The notes beneath the pieces were generated by a model that worked only from the letters and a program-made list of their open reading frames with translations, was not told the DNA's origin and ran no database searches. The translations under genes and the position numbers were made by a program. Source: SPDF01 sp963699825 (GTDB taxonomy: Bacteria; Gemmatimonadota; Gemmatimonadetes; Gemmatimonadales; GWC2-71-9). From it: 64,000 nucleotides of DNA. This document shows positions 27,701 through 37,321 of this stretch, piece by piece (position 1 is the stretch's first letter; the number at the start of each line of letters is the position of its first letter). Where the stretch lies: NCBI GenBank assembly GCA_963699825.1, contig CAVOVI010000010.1:1-64000 (forward strand), in the 5' to 3' direction.

Positions 27701-28365
27701 AGATTCTTGTCGTCGAAGACGATCCGACCGTCGGCCCGTACGTCAAGCGCGGGCTCGAGGAGCACCAGAACCACGTCGACCTGGTGGACGACGGGCTGGA
27801 GGCGCTGCGGCTCGCCTCCGGCGGGCTGTACGATCTGCTGGTGCTCGATCTCCGGCTCCCGGGTATGACGGGGTTGGAAATCGTGCGTACGCTGCGCGAC
27901 CGTGGCATCACCACGCCGATCCTGATCCTGACGGCGCAGGATGCGGTGGACTTCAAGGTGCAGACTCTCCGGGCCGGCGCCGACGACTACGTGACCAAGC
28001 CCTTCGCGTTCGAGGAACTTCTGGCCCGGGTCGAGGCGATCGGCCGTCGGCCCAAGCAGGTCGCGCCTCCGGCGCTCGTCGTGGGCACCCTCTCGCTCGA
28101 TACCGGAACCCGCGAGGTCCACCGCGACGGGGAGCTGCTCGACCTGACGCCCAAGGAATACGCCGTCCTGGAATACCTGATGCGGCACGCGGGGCGGGTC
28201 ATGAGCCGCACGCTGATCACCGAGTACGCCTGGGACTATCACTTCGATCCCGGCACCAACATCGTGGATGTCGTGATCAACCGGCTCCGCAAGAAGGTGG
28301 ATTCCGGTCATGACGAGAAGCTGATCCACACGGTCCGCGGCGTGGGGTACGTGGTCAAGGCGTGA
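27697..28365 (+). CDS. OmpR/PhoB-family response regulator
   Basis: Receiver domain with acidic pocket Asp8/Asp9, phospho-acceptor Asp51 (LLVLDLRLPG), Thr79 and Lys101, then a winged-helix DNA-binding domain (LDLTPKEYAVLEYLMRHAGRV, NIVDVVINRLRKK, TVRGVGYVVKA). 222 residues, frame intact. It sits between two histidine kinases with 4-base overlaps on both sides, so it may receive phosphate from both. Confidence 0.95.
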   Translation: MKILVVEDDPTVGPYVKRGLEEHQNHVDLVDDGLEALRLASGGLYDLLVLDLRLPGMTGLEIVRTLRDRGITTPILILTAQDAVDFKVQTLRAGADDYVTKPFAFEELLARVEAIGRRPKQVAPPALVVGTLSLDTGTREVHRDGELLDLTPKEYAVLEYLMRHAGRVMSRTLITEYAWDYHFDPGTNIVDVVINRLRKKVDSGHDEKLIHTVRGVGYVVKA

Positions 28366-29822
28366 GGACGATTCGCGGGCGCCTGACCTTCTGGTACACC
28401 GTCGCCCTCACGGCGACGGTGCTGGTCTTCGGGACCGCCCTCTATCTCGAACGGCGCCAGTCGAGCGTGCGCGAACTCGACCAGCGGCTCGCCCTCGAGG
28501 CCGACTTTGCCCGCCGCTGGCTCAACGAGTCCTACCAGGTCCTCTCCACGGTTCTCCGACCCGACGACCCGCGTGAGATCCAGCCGGGGGTGGCCGCCAA
28601 CTTCGAGGGCGTGCGCGACCTCCTGCTCGTCTTCAATCGGGACGGGCGCACGCTCTACCTGAACGATCCCGTGCGACAGCTGAACTTCGCGGCCATCGAG
28701 CGGCTCGTGGCCCTGGCCGGTCCCGCGCCGGTCAGTCCGTCGATCGGCACCGTCGTGCTGCCTGCCGGCGAAGAACCGATGCGGTACGCGACGCTTCCGG
28801 TGGCTGGAGCAGGCACCGAGGTCGGGGCGGTCGTGGTGGCCGCCCCCCTGTCCGCCGTGGCGTTCGGCCCGGCCGACCTCGTGCAGTCCATGGTGCTGGT
28901 CGTCCCCCTGATCCTCCTGGCCTCTGCCGTACTCGGCTGGTTCCTGGCAGGCCGTGCCATGCGCCCCGTCGAGCGGCTGATGGATGAGGTGCAGGAGGTC
29001 ACGGACGGCCGCAGCCTCCACCGGCGGGTGGCGGTGCCGACCTCCGGCGACGAACTCGCCCGCCTCGCCGTCACCCTGAACGCGATGTTCAGCCGACTGG
29101 AGCAGAGCTTCAGCCAGCTGCGGCGGTTCACGGCGGATGCGAGTCACGAACTGAAGACGCCACTCACCGTGCTGCGGACCGGCATCGAGCGTTCGCTGGT
29201 GCATCCCGGCACCCCACCGGAGGTGCTCGAGGCGCTCGACGCCACCCTGGACCAGCTGAATCAACTCAACGAACTGGTGGACAGCCTCCTGATGCTGGCC
29301 CGGGCCGATGAGGGAGGGGCTCCGCTCGCGCTGGAGATGCAGGACCTGCGGGCGCTGGTGGTCGATGTCGGGGAGACCGCCGAGATGCTGGGGGAGCAGC
29401 ATGGGCTGACCACCCAGATCGTGGTGCCGGACCACGCCGTGCGGGTCCCGGTCGACGCGCATCGGATGCAGCAGCTGCTGCTCAACCTCGTCACCAACGC
29501 CGTCAAGTACACGCCGGCAGGGGGCTCGGTGGGCGTGGTCCTCGAGGATGGGGAGGAGGGCGTCCGGCTCACGGTCCGGGATACCGGCATCGGGATCGCG
29601 TCGGTGGATCTGCCTCATATATTCGACCGGTTCTGGCGTGCCGACCCGGCCCGGTCCCGGACCGGGGACCGGCCGGGGGTCGGCCTGGGGCTCGCCATCA
29701 CGAAGTGGATCGCCGAGGCCCACGGAGGGACCATCGCGGTGCAGAGCCGGCCGGGTCGGGGGTCGAGCTTCGTGGTGACGTTGCCGAGTCGAGGGGGTAG
29801 CGGACTGGCGGATGAGGGGTAG
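28362..29822 (+). CDS. Membrane sensor histidine kinase
   Basis: Two membrane helices (residues about 10-30 and 170-192) flank a 140-residue periplasmic sensor. HAMP, HisKA with ADASHELKTPLTVL and a HATPase (NLVTNAVKYTP, DTGIGIA, GVGLGLAITKWIAEAHGG) follow. Family of QseC/heavy-metal-type kinases. Start GTG overlaps the regulator stop (GTGA). Frame intact. Signal not inferable. Confidence 0.93.
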   Translation: MRTIRGRLTFWYTVALTATVLVFGTALYLERRQSSVRELDQRLALEADFARRWLNESYQVLSTVLRPDDPREIQPGVAANFEGVRDLLLVFNRDGRTLYLNDPVRQLNFAAIERLVALAGPAPVSPSIGTVVLPAGEEPMRYATLPVAGAGTEVGAVVVAAPLSAVAFGPADLVQSMVLVVPLILLASAVLGWFLAGRAMRPVERLMDEVQEVTDGRSLHRRVAVPTSGDELARLAVTLNAMFSRLEQSFSQLRRFTADASHELKTPLTVLRTGIERSLVHPGTPPEVLEALDATLDQLNQLNELVDSLLMLARADEGGAPLALEMQDLRALVVDVGETAEMLGEQHGLTTQIVVPDHAVRVPVDAHRMQQLLLNLVTNAVKYTPAGGSVGVVLEDGEEGVRLTVRDTGIGIASVDLPHIFDRFWRADPARSRTGDRPGVGLGLAITKWIAEAHGGTIAVQSRPGRGSSFVVTLPSRGGSGLADEG

Positions 29823-29962
29823 ATTCACGACTCCTCAGGGACTGCACGGCTGACGGAACTTCTCATTCCTTTGTTATCGATTTGTCATCTCAAGGGCCAT
29901 ACGGAGGCAAGGCGAGTTGCGTAGGTTGCAACACAAGCCTGACTCACCACGGAGGTAGTGCC

Positions 29963-30655
29963 GTGTTCGAGGTACTCGTCGAATCCAAGCCCAAGAAGGA
30001 ACGCACCTTCGGCCAATTTGTGGTCTCGCTGGTGCTGCACGCCGTCCTGATCACCGGGGCGGTCGCGGCGACGACGGGTGCCGCCGAGGTCGTCCGGGAG
30101 AAGCTCGCGGACACCACACTGGTGTTCCTTGCCCCTCCGAAGCCAGAGGCGCCGCCGCCGGAAGCGCCGCCGCCGGACGCCATCGTGAGCGCCAATCCGC
30201 CGCCGCGCGGCTTCCAGACGGTGGTCGCCGTGCAGGACATCCCCACGGAAATTCCGCCGATCAACCTCAACGAGCGGTTTGACCCGAAGGACTTCACCGG
30301 AACCGGCGTGCAGGGCGGCGTCGCGGTCGGTGTGGTCGGCGGGACGGGCCCGGTGACCGGCGAGACCTACCTCGAGGCCCAGGTGGACGATCCGCCGGAC
30401 CTGATTTCGGCGGGCCCGCGGCGCTATCCCCCGGTGCTCGAGCGGGCCGGCATCGGTGGCCGGGTGATCGCGCAGTTCGTCATCGACACCACAGGCCATC
30501 CCGAATCGGCCGGATTCAGAGTCATCAGCAGCACCAACCCGGCGTTCAATGAGCCGGCGAAGGAAATGATCATGAAGAGCGTCTTCCGGCCTGGCAGGGT
30601 ACGCGGGCAGGCAGTGCGTGTGCAGGTGCAGCAGGCGGTTTCGTTCAACCCGTAA
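29963..30655 (+). CDS. TonB-family energy transducer (TonB1)
   Basis: Start GTG 29963 follows GGAGGT. Cytoplasmic head, one membrane helix (about residues 18-40), a Pro-rich periplasmic spacer (PPKPEAPPPEAPPPDAI) and a C-terminal TonB domain with YPPVLERAGIGGRVIAQFVID and GVRVQV-like strands. It couples the ExbB/ExbD proton channel to outer-membrane receptors. Frame intact; first gene of a five-gene cluster. Confidence 0.9.
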   Translation: MFEVLVESKPKKERTFGQFVVSLVLHAVLITGAVAATTGAAEVVREKLADTTLVFLAPPKPEAPPPEAPPPDAIVSANPPPRGFQTVVAVQDIPTEIPPINLNERFDPKDFTGTGVQGGVAVGVVGGTGPVTGETYLEAQVDDPPDLISAGPRRYPPVLERAGIGGRVIAQFVIDTTGHPESAGFRVISSTNPAFNEPAKEMIMKSVFRPGRVRGQAVRVQVQQAVSFNP

Positions 30656-30722
30656 CTCACGATCTCATCCCCGCCGCCGGACCCGCTGGCGGCCTTCAGC
30701 AAGAGCTCAGGAGGCTCGACTT

Positions 30723-31472
30723 ATGAACATGGACATGATGCACCTCTGGGAAGCGTCCGGCGCCTTCGCCAAGGGCATCGTCATCACACTGGCGATCATG
30801 TCGATTTACTCGCTGACGATCGCGGTGACCAAGCTGATCCAGATCAAGCGCAGCACGAATGCGACCCGCAAGTTCGCCCCGCAGCTGTCGAAGGCCATCA
30901 TGGAGGACAACCTCGAACTGGCCATCCAGCTCTCCGAGAAGCACAAGATCGGCCACATCTCCCGCGTCCTCGGCGGCGCCCTCGGGGAAATGAAGCCGCT
31001 CATCAGCGACCGGGCCACGATCACCGCCGCGGATATCAACTCGTCCGAGCGCGCCATCGAGCGCCAGATGCTGATCCTGCTCGCTGAGTTCCGCCGCGGC
31101 CTCGGCGTGTTGGGCACCGTCGGCTCCACGGCGCCGTTCGTCGGGCTGCTCGGCACCACGATGGGTATCGTCAACGCCTTCACGGGCATGGCGACCGCCG
31201 GCGCGTCGGGCGGCCTGGCCGGCATCTCGGCCGGTATCGCCGAGGCGCTCATCACGACCGCCTTCGGCCTCCTCGTGGCCATCCCGGCGGTCTGGTTCTA
31301 CAACTACTTCACGACCAAGATCGAGAACCTCTCCGTCGAGATGACCTACGCCTCGAAGGAACTCATCGACCAGCTCATCAAGAACGTGGGCGCGTCACAG
31401 GGCCGGTCGATCTTCACCAAGGAATTCCAGGCCCAGAAAGCGGTGACCGGCAGTGGCCATCTCCACGGGTAG
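30723..31472 (+). CDS. exbB: MotA/TolQ/ExbB proton channel family protein
   Basis: Three membrane helices with a large cytoplasmic loop. Conserved LGTVGSTAPFVGLLGTTMGIV and AEALITTAFGLLVAIPAVWFYN are the ExbB/TolQ pore helices. 249 residues, frame intact. It overlaps the next gene by 20 bases. It works with the two ExbD-like subunits and TonB to harvest proton-motive force. Confidence 0.93.
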   Translation: MNMDMMHLWEASGAFAKGIVITLAIMSIYSLTIAVTKLIQIKRSTNATRKFAPQLSKAIMEDNLELAIQLSEKHKIGHISRVLGGALGEMKPLISDRATITAADINSSERAIERQMLILLAEFRRGLGVLGTVGSTAPFVGLLGTTMGIVNAFTGMATAGASGGLAGISAGIAEALITTAFGLLVAIPAVWFYNYFTTKIENLSVEMTYASKELIDQLIKNVGASQGRSIFTKEFQAQKAVTGSGHLHG

Positions 31473-31902
31473 TGGCCGCGGGAGCAAGGTGAATGCGGAC
31501 ATCAACGTCACGCCGATGATCGACGTGATGTTGGTGCTCCTCATCATCTTCATGATCGTCACTCCGCTCATCGCGGCCGGCTTCCAGGCCACCCTGCCCA
31601 AGGGCAAGAACCTGGATCCGAGTCCGGAGCAGGAGACGGACGTCATCCTCGGCATCGACAGGAATGGCAAGTTCTTCCTGGACACCAAACCGGTCGACGA
31701 GGCCGTGCTGGAGGACTATCTCCGGACGGTGTACGCGGCGCGGACCGAGGACAAGATCCTGTACTTCAAGGCCGATAACAATCTGAAGTACGGCCGGATT
31801 CAGGACGCCGTGGAACTGGCACGCCGGGCCGGGGTACGGGTCCTCGCCGCCATCACGGAGCCGGAACAGACCGGCTTCCTGCAGCCGACCGAGGAGGAGT
31901 AG
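31453..31902 (+). CDS. exbD: ExbD/TolR-family protein 1
   Basis: One N-terminal membrane helix carrying the proton-carrying Asp in NVTPMIDVMLVLLIIFMIV, then a periplasmic domain (FKADNNLKYGRIQDAVELAR, GVRVLAAITE). 149 residues. GTG start overlaps exbB. Frame intact. Confidence 0.92.
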   Translation: MAISTGSGRGSKVNADINVTPMIDVMLVLLIIFMIVTPLIAAGFQATLPKGKNLDPSPEQETDVILGIDRNGKFFLDTKPVDEAVLEDYLRTVYAARTEDKILYFKADNNLKYGRIQDAVELARRAGVRVLAAITEPEQTGFLQPTEEE

Positions 31903-31905
31903 CCC

Positions 31906-32325
31906 ATGTCCATGTCTGCAGGCGGGGCCAACCCTGGGGAAGTCTCCTCGGAAATCAACGTCACGCCGATGATCGACGTGCTGCTGGTGCTGCTGATCAT
32001 CTTCATGATCGCGCAGCCGCTCAACCGGATGGCGCTCGACGTGCAGGTGCCGCCGCCCGACACACCGAACACCAACCAGCAGCCCTCGTTCCAGATCGTG
32101 CTGGAGCTGCTGGACGACGGCACCTACGCGATCAACACGCAGCCGTACCCGAAGGACCAGCTCGACGCGCAGCTGCACGCGATCTACGACGAGCGGCCGG
32201 CCAAGCTGATGTTCATCAAGGCGGGGCCGAACCGGATCTACCAGGACGTGATCGAGGCGATGGACATCGCTCGAGGGGCTGGAGTGCAGGTCATCGGGTT
32301 CACCCCGAGAGACGCAGGGCAGTAG
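31906..32325 (+). CDS. ExbD/TolR-family protein 2
   Basis: Second ExbD paralog directly after the first (3-base gap). It carries the same NVTPMIDVLLVLLIIFMIA helix with the key Asp, but a shorter periplasmic domain (FIKAGPNRIYQDVIEAMDIAR). Tandem ExbD pairs occur in several phyla; the two may form a heteromeric stator. Confidence 0.92.
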   Translation: MSMSAGGANPGEVSSEINVTPMIDVLLVLLIIFMIAQPLNRMALDVQVPPPDTPNTNQQPSFQIVLELLDDGTYAINTQPYPKDQLDAQLHAIYDERPAKLMFIKAGPNRIYQDVIEAMDIARGAGVQVIGFTPRDAGQ

Positions 32326-32470
32326 TAATAGCAGGGTGAGTCGTGCGGCATCTCGGCCTCCCGGACGTCTCCCGGGTGCCGGCGTCGCTCACTTCCTCAG
32401 CCCTTTCCGACGGGCGCCGGCCCCCGCCACTGGCGGTGGTGCTGGCGCCCGTCGGGTGTATCATGGAGCC

Positions 32471-33272
32471 GTGAACCAGACCCCTCTCCCGCCCCATCCG
32501 CTGCTGGGCCGCCAGCGTGACCCGCGCCGTTTCATCGGGGCCGCGGTGTCGTTCCTATTCCACGCGGCGATCCTCCTGCTGATCATCCACGGGACGGTCG
32601 ACACCTTCTTCCAGCCGCCGACCGGCGGCAGCGTCCTCCTTCCGCCCGGTGGCGGCGGGGGCGGTGGGGGTGGCGGGGGCGAAAGGGTCCGGTATATTAC
32701 CCTCCCGCCGCTGCAGCAGGCCGCTGCGCCGGCCCCGGTGGAACAGCCCGCCGTTCCTCCGCCCGAAGTGGTGCCACCCGACAGTCGTCGCGCCGACCCC
32801 CGTGCCAGCCGATACCCAGCCGACTCCGACGGTGGTCGTGTCGTCGGAGGACAGCGTGCCGGAATCAGGGGCGGGGCGCGGAGGCCCCGGATCGGGACCC
32901 GGCAGTGGAGGCGGGAGTGGTGGCGGTTCGGGCGGCGGTGTCGGAACGGGTACCGGGGCAGGGAGCGGCCCCGGGAGTGGCGGAGGCGGTGGCGGTGGGT
33001 CCGGTCGCGAGCCACAGTGGTCGTACGGGACGCCTGCTCTTCGACAAGCCGCCGAAGGAACTGCGAGGGCGAGACCCTGCGGGTCACCTTTCACGTTCGG
33101 GCCGACGGCCGGGTGGCCCGGATCGAGACGGACCCCGACAATCGAGGATCGCGACTTCTCGCGCCGCTTCACTGAGCGCGCCGAAACCTATCGCTTCAAG
33201 CCTGCGCGCAACGCCGAGGGCGTCGCCGTCCCGGGCGTGGCGGTCATCTACTTCACTCTCCCATCGAAATAG
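32471..33272 (+). CDS. TonB-family protein with Gly-rich spacer (TonB2)
   Basis: GTG 32471 after GGAG. Membrane helix (IGAAVSFLFHAAILLLII), a Gly run, the PPP-rich stretch, then a long GSGGG spacer (about 32860-33000). A C-terminal TonB domain follows (LRVTFHVRADGRVARIE, AETYRFKPARNAEGVAV). Four net +1 shifts (about 32778, 33031, 33063, 33137), two of them after CCC and before ACA, scatter it over all frames; removing them gives about 266 residues. Confidence 0.8.
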
Positions 33273-33278
33273 GACCTG

Positions 33279-34856
33279 ATGCGCCAGCTCTTCCGCCTCA
33301 AATCGGTCCAGGACTGCGAAGACGATCTCGCTTCACGCGGCGGACTGCGCCGCACCCTCGGCAAGTGGCACCTGACCGCCCTCGGCGTCGGCGCCACGAT
33401 CGGCGCCGGTATCTTCGCCACCACGGGCACCGCCATCGTCGGCGACGCGGTGCGCCCCGGCGCCGGGCCGGCCATCATCCTCTCGTTCATCCTGACCGCG
33501 GTGGCCTGCGGGTTCGCCGCGCTCTGCTACGCCGAGTTCGCGGCGATGGTCCCGATCGCGGGTTCCGCCTACACCTACGCCTACGCCTCGCTCGGTGAGT
33601 TCATCGCCTGGATCATCGGGTGGGACCTGATCATCGAGTATGCCGTCGGCAACATCGGCGTGGCCATCGGGTGGTCGGGACACTTCCGGGAGCTGATCAG
33701 TCACTTCGGGCTGTCACTCCCGGCCTGGCTCGCCACCGACTACCGGACGGCCTACGACGCGGTGAAGGCGGTGGCCGCCGGGGCCAGCGACCCGAATACG
33801 GTCTATCTCGCCTCGGCGGTGTCCGGCGCCCCGGAGGTCTTCGGATTCCCGATGATCGCTAACGTCCCGGCGTTCATCTCCGTCATGCTGATCACGATCC
33901 TGCTGGTGTACGGCATCAAGGAGTCGGCCAACTCCAACAACGCGATGGTCATCCTGAAGATCGGGATCATCCTCTTCTTCATCGCCGTCGGCCTCACGCT
34001 CCTCAAGCCCGACAACTGGACCAACCCCGCCACCGGCGGCTTCGCCCCGAACGGCATCTCGGGCATCGGCGCGGGCGCGGCGATCATCTTCTTCAGCTAC
34101 ATCGGGTTCGACGCCGTGTCGACGGCGGCGGAGGAAGCGGAGAACCCCGGCAAGGACATGCCGTTCGGTATCATCATGAGCCTGGCCATCTGTACCGTGC
34201 TCTACATCGCCCTGTCGGCCGTCATGACCGGCATCGCGCCGTGGCAGCAGCTCGGTACGGCGGAGCCGATGATCACCGCGCTGGCGTTCGCGGATGGCCC
34301 GCCAAGGTTGATCAATGCCTCGCGATTCATCATTTCGCTTGGCGCCGTCATCGCGATGTTCAGCGTGCTGCTGGTCTTCCAGCTCGGACAGCCCCGGATC
34401 TTCATGTCGATGGCCCGCGACGGCCTCCTCCCGCCCTTCCTGGCCAAGGTGCACCCGAAGTACAAGACGCCGTGGATCGGGACGATCCTGACCGGCATCT
34501 TCGTCGGCGTCTTCGCCGCGTTCGCCAACATCGCCGAGGTGGTGGACCTCACCAACATCGGCACTCTCTTCGCCTTCGTCCTGGTCTCGCTCGGCGTGAT
34601 CGTGCTCCGATACAAGGAGCCGGACCGGGTGCGGCCGTTCCGGGTACCCTGGGTGCCGCTGACGCCGATCATTTCCATCGTGGCGTGCGTCTACCTGATG
34701 TTCAAGCTGCCCACGGTGACGTGGGAGCGGTTCGGGATCTGGCTGCTGATCGGGTTGGTGGTCTACTTCCTGTACGGCGTGCGGCACAGCCGGCTGCGGA
34801 TCAAGGACAACGCGGAAGCGGCGGAACAGCGGGACAGCGGGGCAGCGGGGCAGTAA
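33279..34856 (+). CDS. APC-superfamily amino acid permease (cationic amino acid transporter type)
   Basis: 525 residues with 12-14 helices. The family signature GVGATIGAGIFATTGTAI is at residues 35-52, and later blocks are FFSYIGFDAVSTAAEEAENP and FVLVSLGVIVLRYKEPDR. It most resembles bacterial YfnA/CAT-like permeases. The last 11 residues (AEQRDSGAAGQ) come from a short tandem repeat of GGGGCAGC units, so the natural C-terminus has been extended or replaced. Frame intact. Substrate not determined. Confidence 0.9.
   Translation: MRQLFRLKSVQDCEDDLASRGGLRRTLGKWHLTALGVGATIGAGIFATTGTAIVGDAVRPGAGPAIILSFILTAVACGFAALCYAEFAAMVPIAGSAYTYAYASLGEFIAWIIGWDLIIEYAVGNIGVAIGWSGHFRELISHFGLSLPAWLATDYRTAYDAVKAVAAGASDPNTVYLASAVSGAPEVFGFPMIANVPAFISVMLITILLVYGIKESANSNNAMVILKIGIILFFIAVGLTLLKPDNWTNPATGGFAPNGISGIGAGAAIIFFSYIGFDAVSTAAEEAENPGKDMPFGIIMSLAICTVLYIALSAVMTGIAPWQQLGTAEPMITALAFADGPPRLINASRFIISLGAVIAMFSVLLVFQLGQPRIFMSMARDGLLPPFLAKVHPKYKTPWIGTILTGIFVGVFAAFANIAEVVDLTNIGTLFAFVLVSLGVIVLRYKEPDRVRPFRVPWVPLTPIISIVACVYLMFKLPTVTWERFGIWLLIGLVVYFLYGVRHSRLRIKDNAEAAEQRDSGAAGQ
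34822..34855 (+). repeat. Short tandem repeat GGGACAGC/GGGGCAGC at permease 3' end
   Basis: Consecutive near-identical 9-10 base units encode the final residues of the permease and stop at its TAA. Related units occur at 12613-12635 and 55228-55250. Confidence 0.7.
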
Positions 34857-34880
34857 GAGGGCGGGGCGGAGCAGTAAGCG

Positions 34881-34948
34881 CGTCATTCCCGCGAAAGCGG
34901 GAATCCAGCTGTCGCCCGACTGGACCCCCGCTTCCGCGGGGGTGACGA
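34881..34948 (+). repeat. Two R2 palindromes between convergent genes
   Basis: R2 copies in opposite orientation (34881-34908 with ATTCCCGCGAAAGCGGGAAT core, 34920-34948 with CCCCCGC core) occupy the gap between the permease and the BadF-type kinase. Together they could form a bidirectional terminator-like structure. Confidence 0.75.
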
Positions 34949-34949
34949 A

Positions 34950-35846
34950 TTAGAGTCTCCCCGCCTGCGCCAGCGCCCCCAGCGTCGCGTCCACGATCGT
35001 GGCGAGGGGGCGCAGCGTCGGTTCGCTCCCCAGTTTTTCCAGGACCGCGCTCCGGAGCGAGCGCTCTTCCGCGAGCATTCCTCCCATCAGCGCCACCCCC
35101 ACCCGTTCGCCGGTGGGAAACTCATCGGACAACCGCAGGACCAGTGAGCTGAGCTCCCGCGCGGCATAGTCGGCGATGCCCTGTGCCACCGCATCGCCCC
35201 GTTCCGCCGTATGCAGCACGTGGGGCGCGAGCGACGCCACTTCCGCCGGTCCCGCCGACGCCGCCCACCGCACCAGCGCCTCGAAATCAAGGCTCCTGGT
35301 GGCTTCCATCAGGACTGGAGTGAGCGCCGTCTCCGGGCTTCGGCTGTCGTGTGCCCGGCTGACCGCGCCGAGGGCCGAGCGGCCGATCGCGTACCCGCTT
35401 CCCTCGTCGCCCATCTGCCAGCCATAGCCTCCGCGGCGAAGCATCCGTCCCTCAGGATCGCGGCCCAGCACGACACTGCCTGTGCCCGCCACCACGACGA
35501 TGCCCGGCCCCTCGCCGAACGCGGCCGTCAGCGCGATCTCGATGTCGGTCGTCACCTTCACCCGGTCGGCGAGCGCCTCGGTGCGGAGTGCCTGTTCCAG
35601 CTCCATCCGCTCCGATTCCCTGCCGGCGCCGGCCGCCCCGACCACGAGGACGGACCCGCGCATGCTCCCCGCCGCGGCGAGCGCCTTGCGCACCGTTTCC
35701 GCGATGATGGCGGCCGACGCGATCGCGCGCCCGGGGCGGACCGCCGCACCTGGCCCGAGGGCGCGGCCGAGGACATTGGTGGGGTCGCCCACCGACACGG
35801 CTGTCTTCGATCCGCCGACATCGACGCCGATCAGTGGTGCACTCAT
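34950..35846 (-). CDS. BadF/BadG/NagK-type amino-sugar kinase
   Basis: 298-residue ASKHA-fold kinase. Phosphate-1 motif GVDVGGSKTAV, phosphate-2 GIVVVAGTGSVVLG and the following GGYGWQMGDEGSGYAIG block are the hallmark of the N-acetylglucosamine kinase/MurK branch of the BadF family. In Clostridium acetobutylicum MurK phosphorylates MurNAc and GlcNAc. Its start overlaps the symporter stop (ATGA), and neighbours are NagZ, NamZ and an AmiE-like hydrolase. I infer a role in cell-wall amino-sugar salvage. Frame intact. Confidence 0.82.
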   Translation of the reverse strand: MSAPLIGVDVGGSKTAVSVGDPTNVLGRALGPGAAVRPGRAIASAAIIAETVRKALAAAGSMRGSVLVVGAAGAGRESERMELEQALRTEALADRVKVTTDIEIALTAAFGEGPGIVVVAGTGSVVLGRDPEGRMLRRGGYGWQMGDEGSGYAIGRSALGAVSRAHDSRSPETALTPVLMEATRSLDFEALVRWAASAGPAEVASLAPHVLHTAERGDAVAQGIADYAARELSSLVLRLSDEFPTGERVGVALMGGMLAEERSLRSAVLEKLGSEPTLRPLATIVDATLGALAQAGRL

Positions 35847-37321
35847 CGCCTGCTCTCCTCATGGGGTAGGGTGCTCAGGATCCAGCCGGTCAGGATGGTC
35901 AGGGCCGTGCCAGTCGGAACGTACCATGGCCAGGCCAGACGGCCCACCGGCGCCAGCCACTCGAACCCGGCGTGCCCGGCGAGTTGCGCGGAGAAGACCA
36001 CGAACAGCATGACGGTGACCGACAGGAGCACTGCGCCGACGACGTCGCGGCCCTGGGCGGCTGTCACCCGTGCGGCGAGGACGTAGGTGCCGAGGAGGGC
36101 ACCGTAGGTGATCGACGCGATGGAGAGCGCCAGCACCACCACCGGTGTGTCGCCTCCGCGGGAGAGCTGGTCGAAGAAGAGCGCGGCGCCGATCAGCGCG
36201 ACGCCCCAGCCGGCGGAGAAGATGCGGCCGAGCCGGAGGAGCCGGGCCGGATCCTTCACCCCCGTCCACGACGAGTAGAGATCGTGCGTCACCGAGCTGG
36301 CGAGGGCGTTGATCGAGGAGCTGATGGTGCTCATCGCGGCGGCCAGGATGCCGGCGACCATCAGCCCCGCGAGTCCCGTCGGCAGCTTGTCGAGGATGAA
36401 CCGTGAGAAGATCTGGTCCGCCGGCATGTCGTCGGGGGCCAACCCCGCTGCCCAGATGGCCGATCCGATGAGGAGGAAGAGGGCGAACTGGAGAATGACC
36501 GCGATGCCGGATCCCACCACGGCGATTCGCGCGTCGCGCAGGGACCGCGTGGCCAGCAGCCGCTGGACGATGAGCTGATCGGTGCCGTGTGACGCTGCCG
36601 AAAGAAGCGCGCCGCCGATGAGCCCGCCGAGCAGGGTGTAGGTCTGCGTGAAGCTGATGACCGGATCGAAGATCCGCAGCTTGCCCGCGGCAGCGGCGGC
36701 GGCCAGCGCCTGATCGGCGCCCCCAGCGAGATGCCAGGCGATGCCGAGCGCCGCGATCCCGCCGGTCACATACACCGCCAGCTGAATCACGTCGGACCAG
36801 ACCACTGCCTTGAGTCCGCCGAGCAGGGTGTAGACCAGGGTGATGGTTCCCATCGCGACGATGGCGGTGGGCACCGACCACCCGGTGAGCAGCGCGAGCG
36901 GAATGGAGCCCGCGAAGATGCGCACGCCGTCACCCAGCAGACGGGTGAGGAGGAAGACGACCGAGACCAGCCGGCGGCTGGTCGGCCCGAACCGACTCTC
37001 GATGCGCTGGTAGGCCGTCTCCTGGTCGCCGCGGAAGTAGCCGGGGAGGAGCCAGACCGCCACGCCGATGCGACCGACGAGGTAGCCGAAGGTGAGCTGG
37101 AGAAAGGTGAGGTCGCCGCGGGCACCGAGGCCCGGCACCGAGATGACCGTGATGGCGGACGTTTCTGTGGCGACGATCGAAAAGAGGATGGCCCAGGCGG
37201 GGAGATTGCGGGCGCCCAGGAAGTAGTCGCCGGCCGTGGATTGTGAGCGGGATACCCAGAGCCCCGCGCCCAGGGTGAGCGCGAAGTACGCGACGATGAC
37301 GGCCAGATCGAGAGGTGCCAT
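35843..37321 (-). CDS. Sodium:solute symporter (SSS family)
   Basis: About 13 membrane helices. It begins MAPLDLAVIVAYFALTLGAG, with GDYFLGARNLPAWAILFSIVATETSA near residues 32-60 and the AMSTISSSINALASSVTHDLY block diagnostic of SSS transporters. I start at 37321 where the first helix begins. It overlaps the amino-sugar kinase, suggesting uptake of the kinase's substrate, possibly an amino sugar. Frame intact. Confidence 0.88.
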   Translation of the reverse strand: MAPLDLAVIVAYFALTLGAGLWVSRSQSTAGDYFLGARNLPAWAILFSIVATETSAITVISVPGLGARGDLTFLQLTFGYLVGRIGVAVWLLPGYFRGDQETAYQRIESRFGPTSRRLVSVVFLLTRLLGDGVRIFAGSIPLALLTGWSVPTAIVAMGTITLVYTLLGGLKAVVWSDVIQLAVYVTGGIAALGIAWHLAGGADQALAAAAAAGKLRIFDPVISFTQTYTLLGGLIGGALLSAASHGTDQLIVQRLLATRSLRDARIAVVGSGIAVILQFALFLLIGSAIWAAGLAPDDMPADQIFSRFILDKLPTGLAGLMVAGILAAAMSTISSSINALASSVTHDLYSSWTGVKDPARLLRLGRIFSAGWGVALIGAALFFDQLSRGGDTPVVVLALSIASITYGALLGTYVLAARVTAAQGRDVVGAVLLSVTVMLFVVFSAQLAGHAGFEWLAPVGRLAWPWYVPTGTALTILTGWILSTLPHEESRR

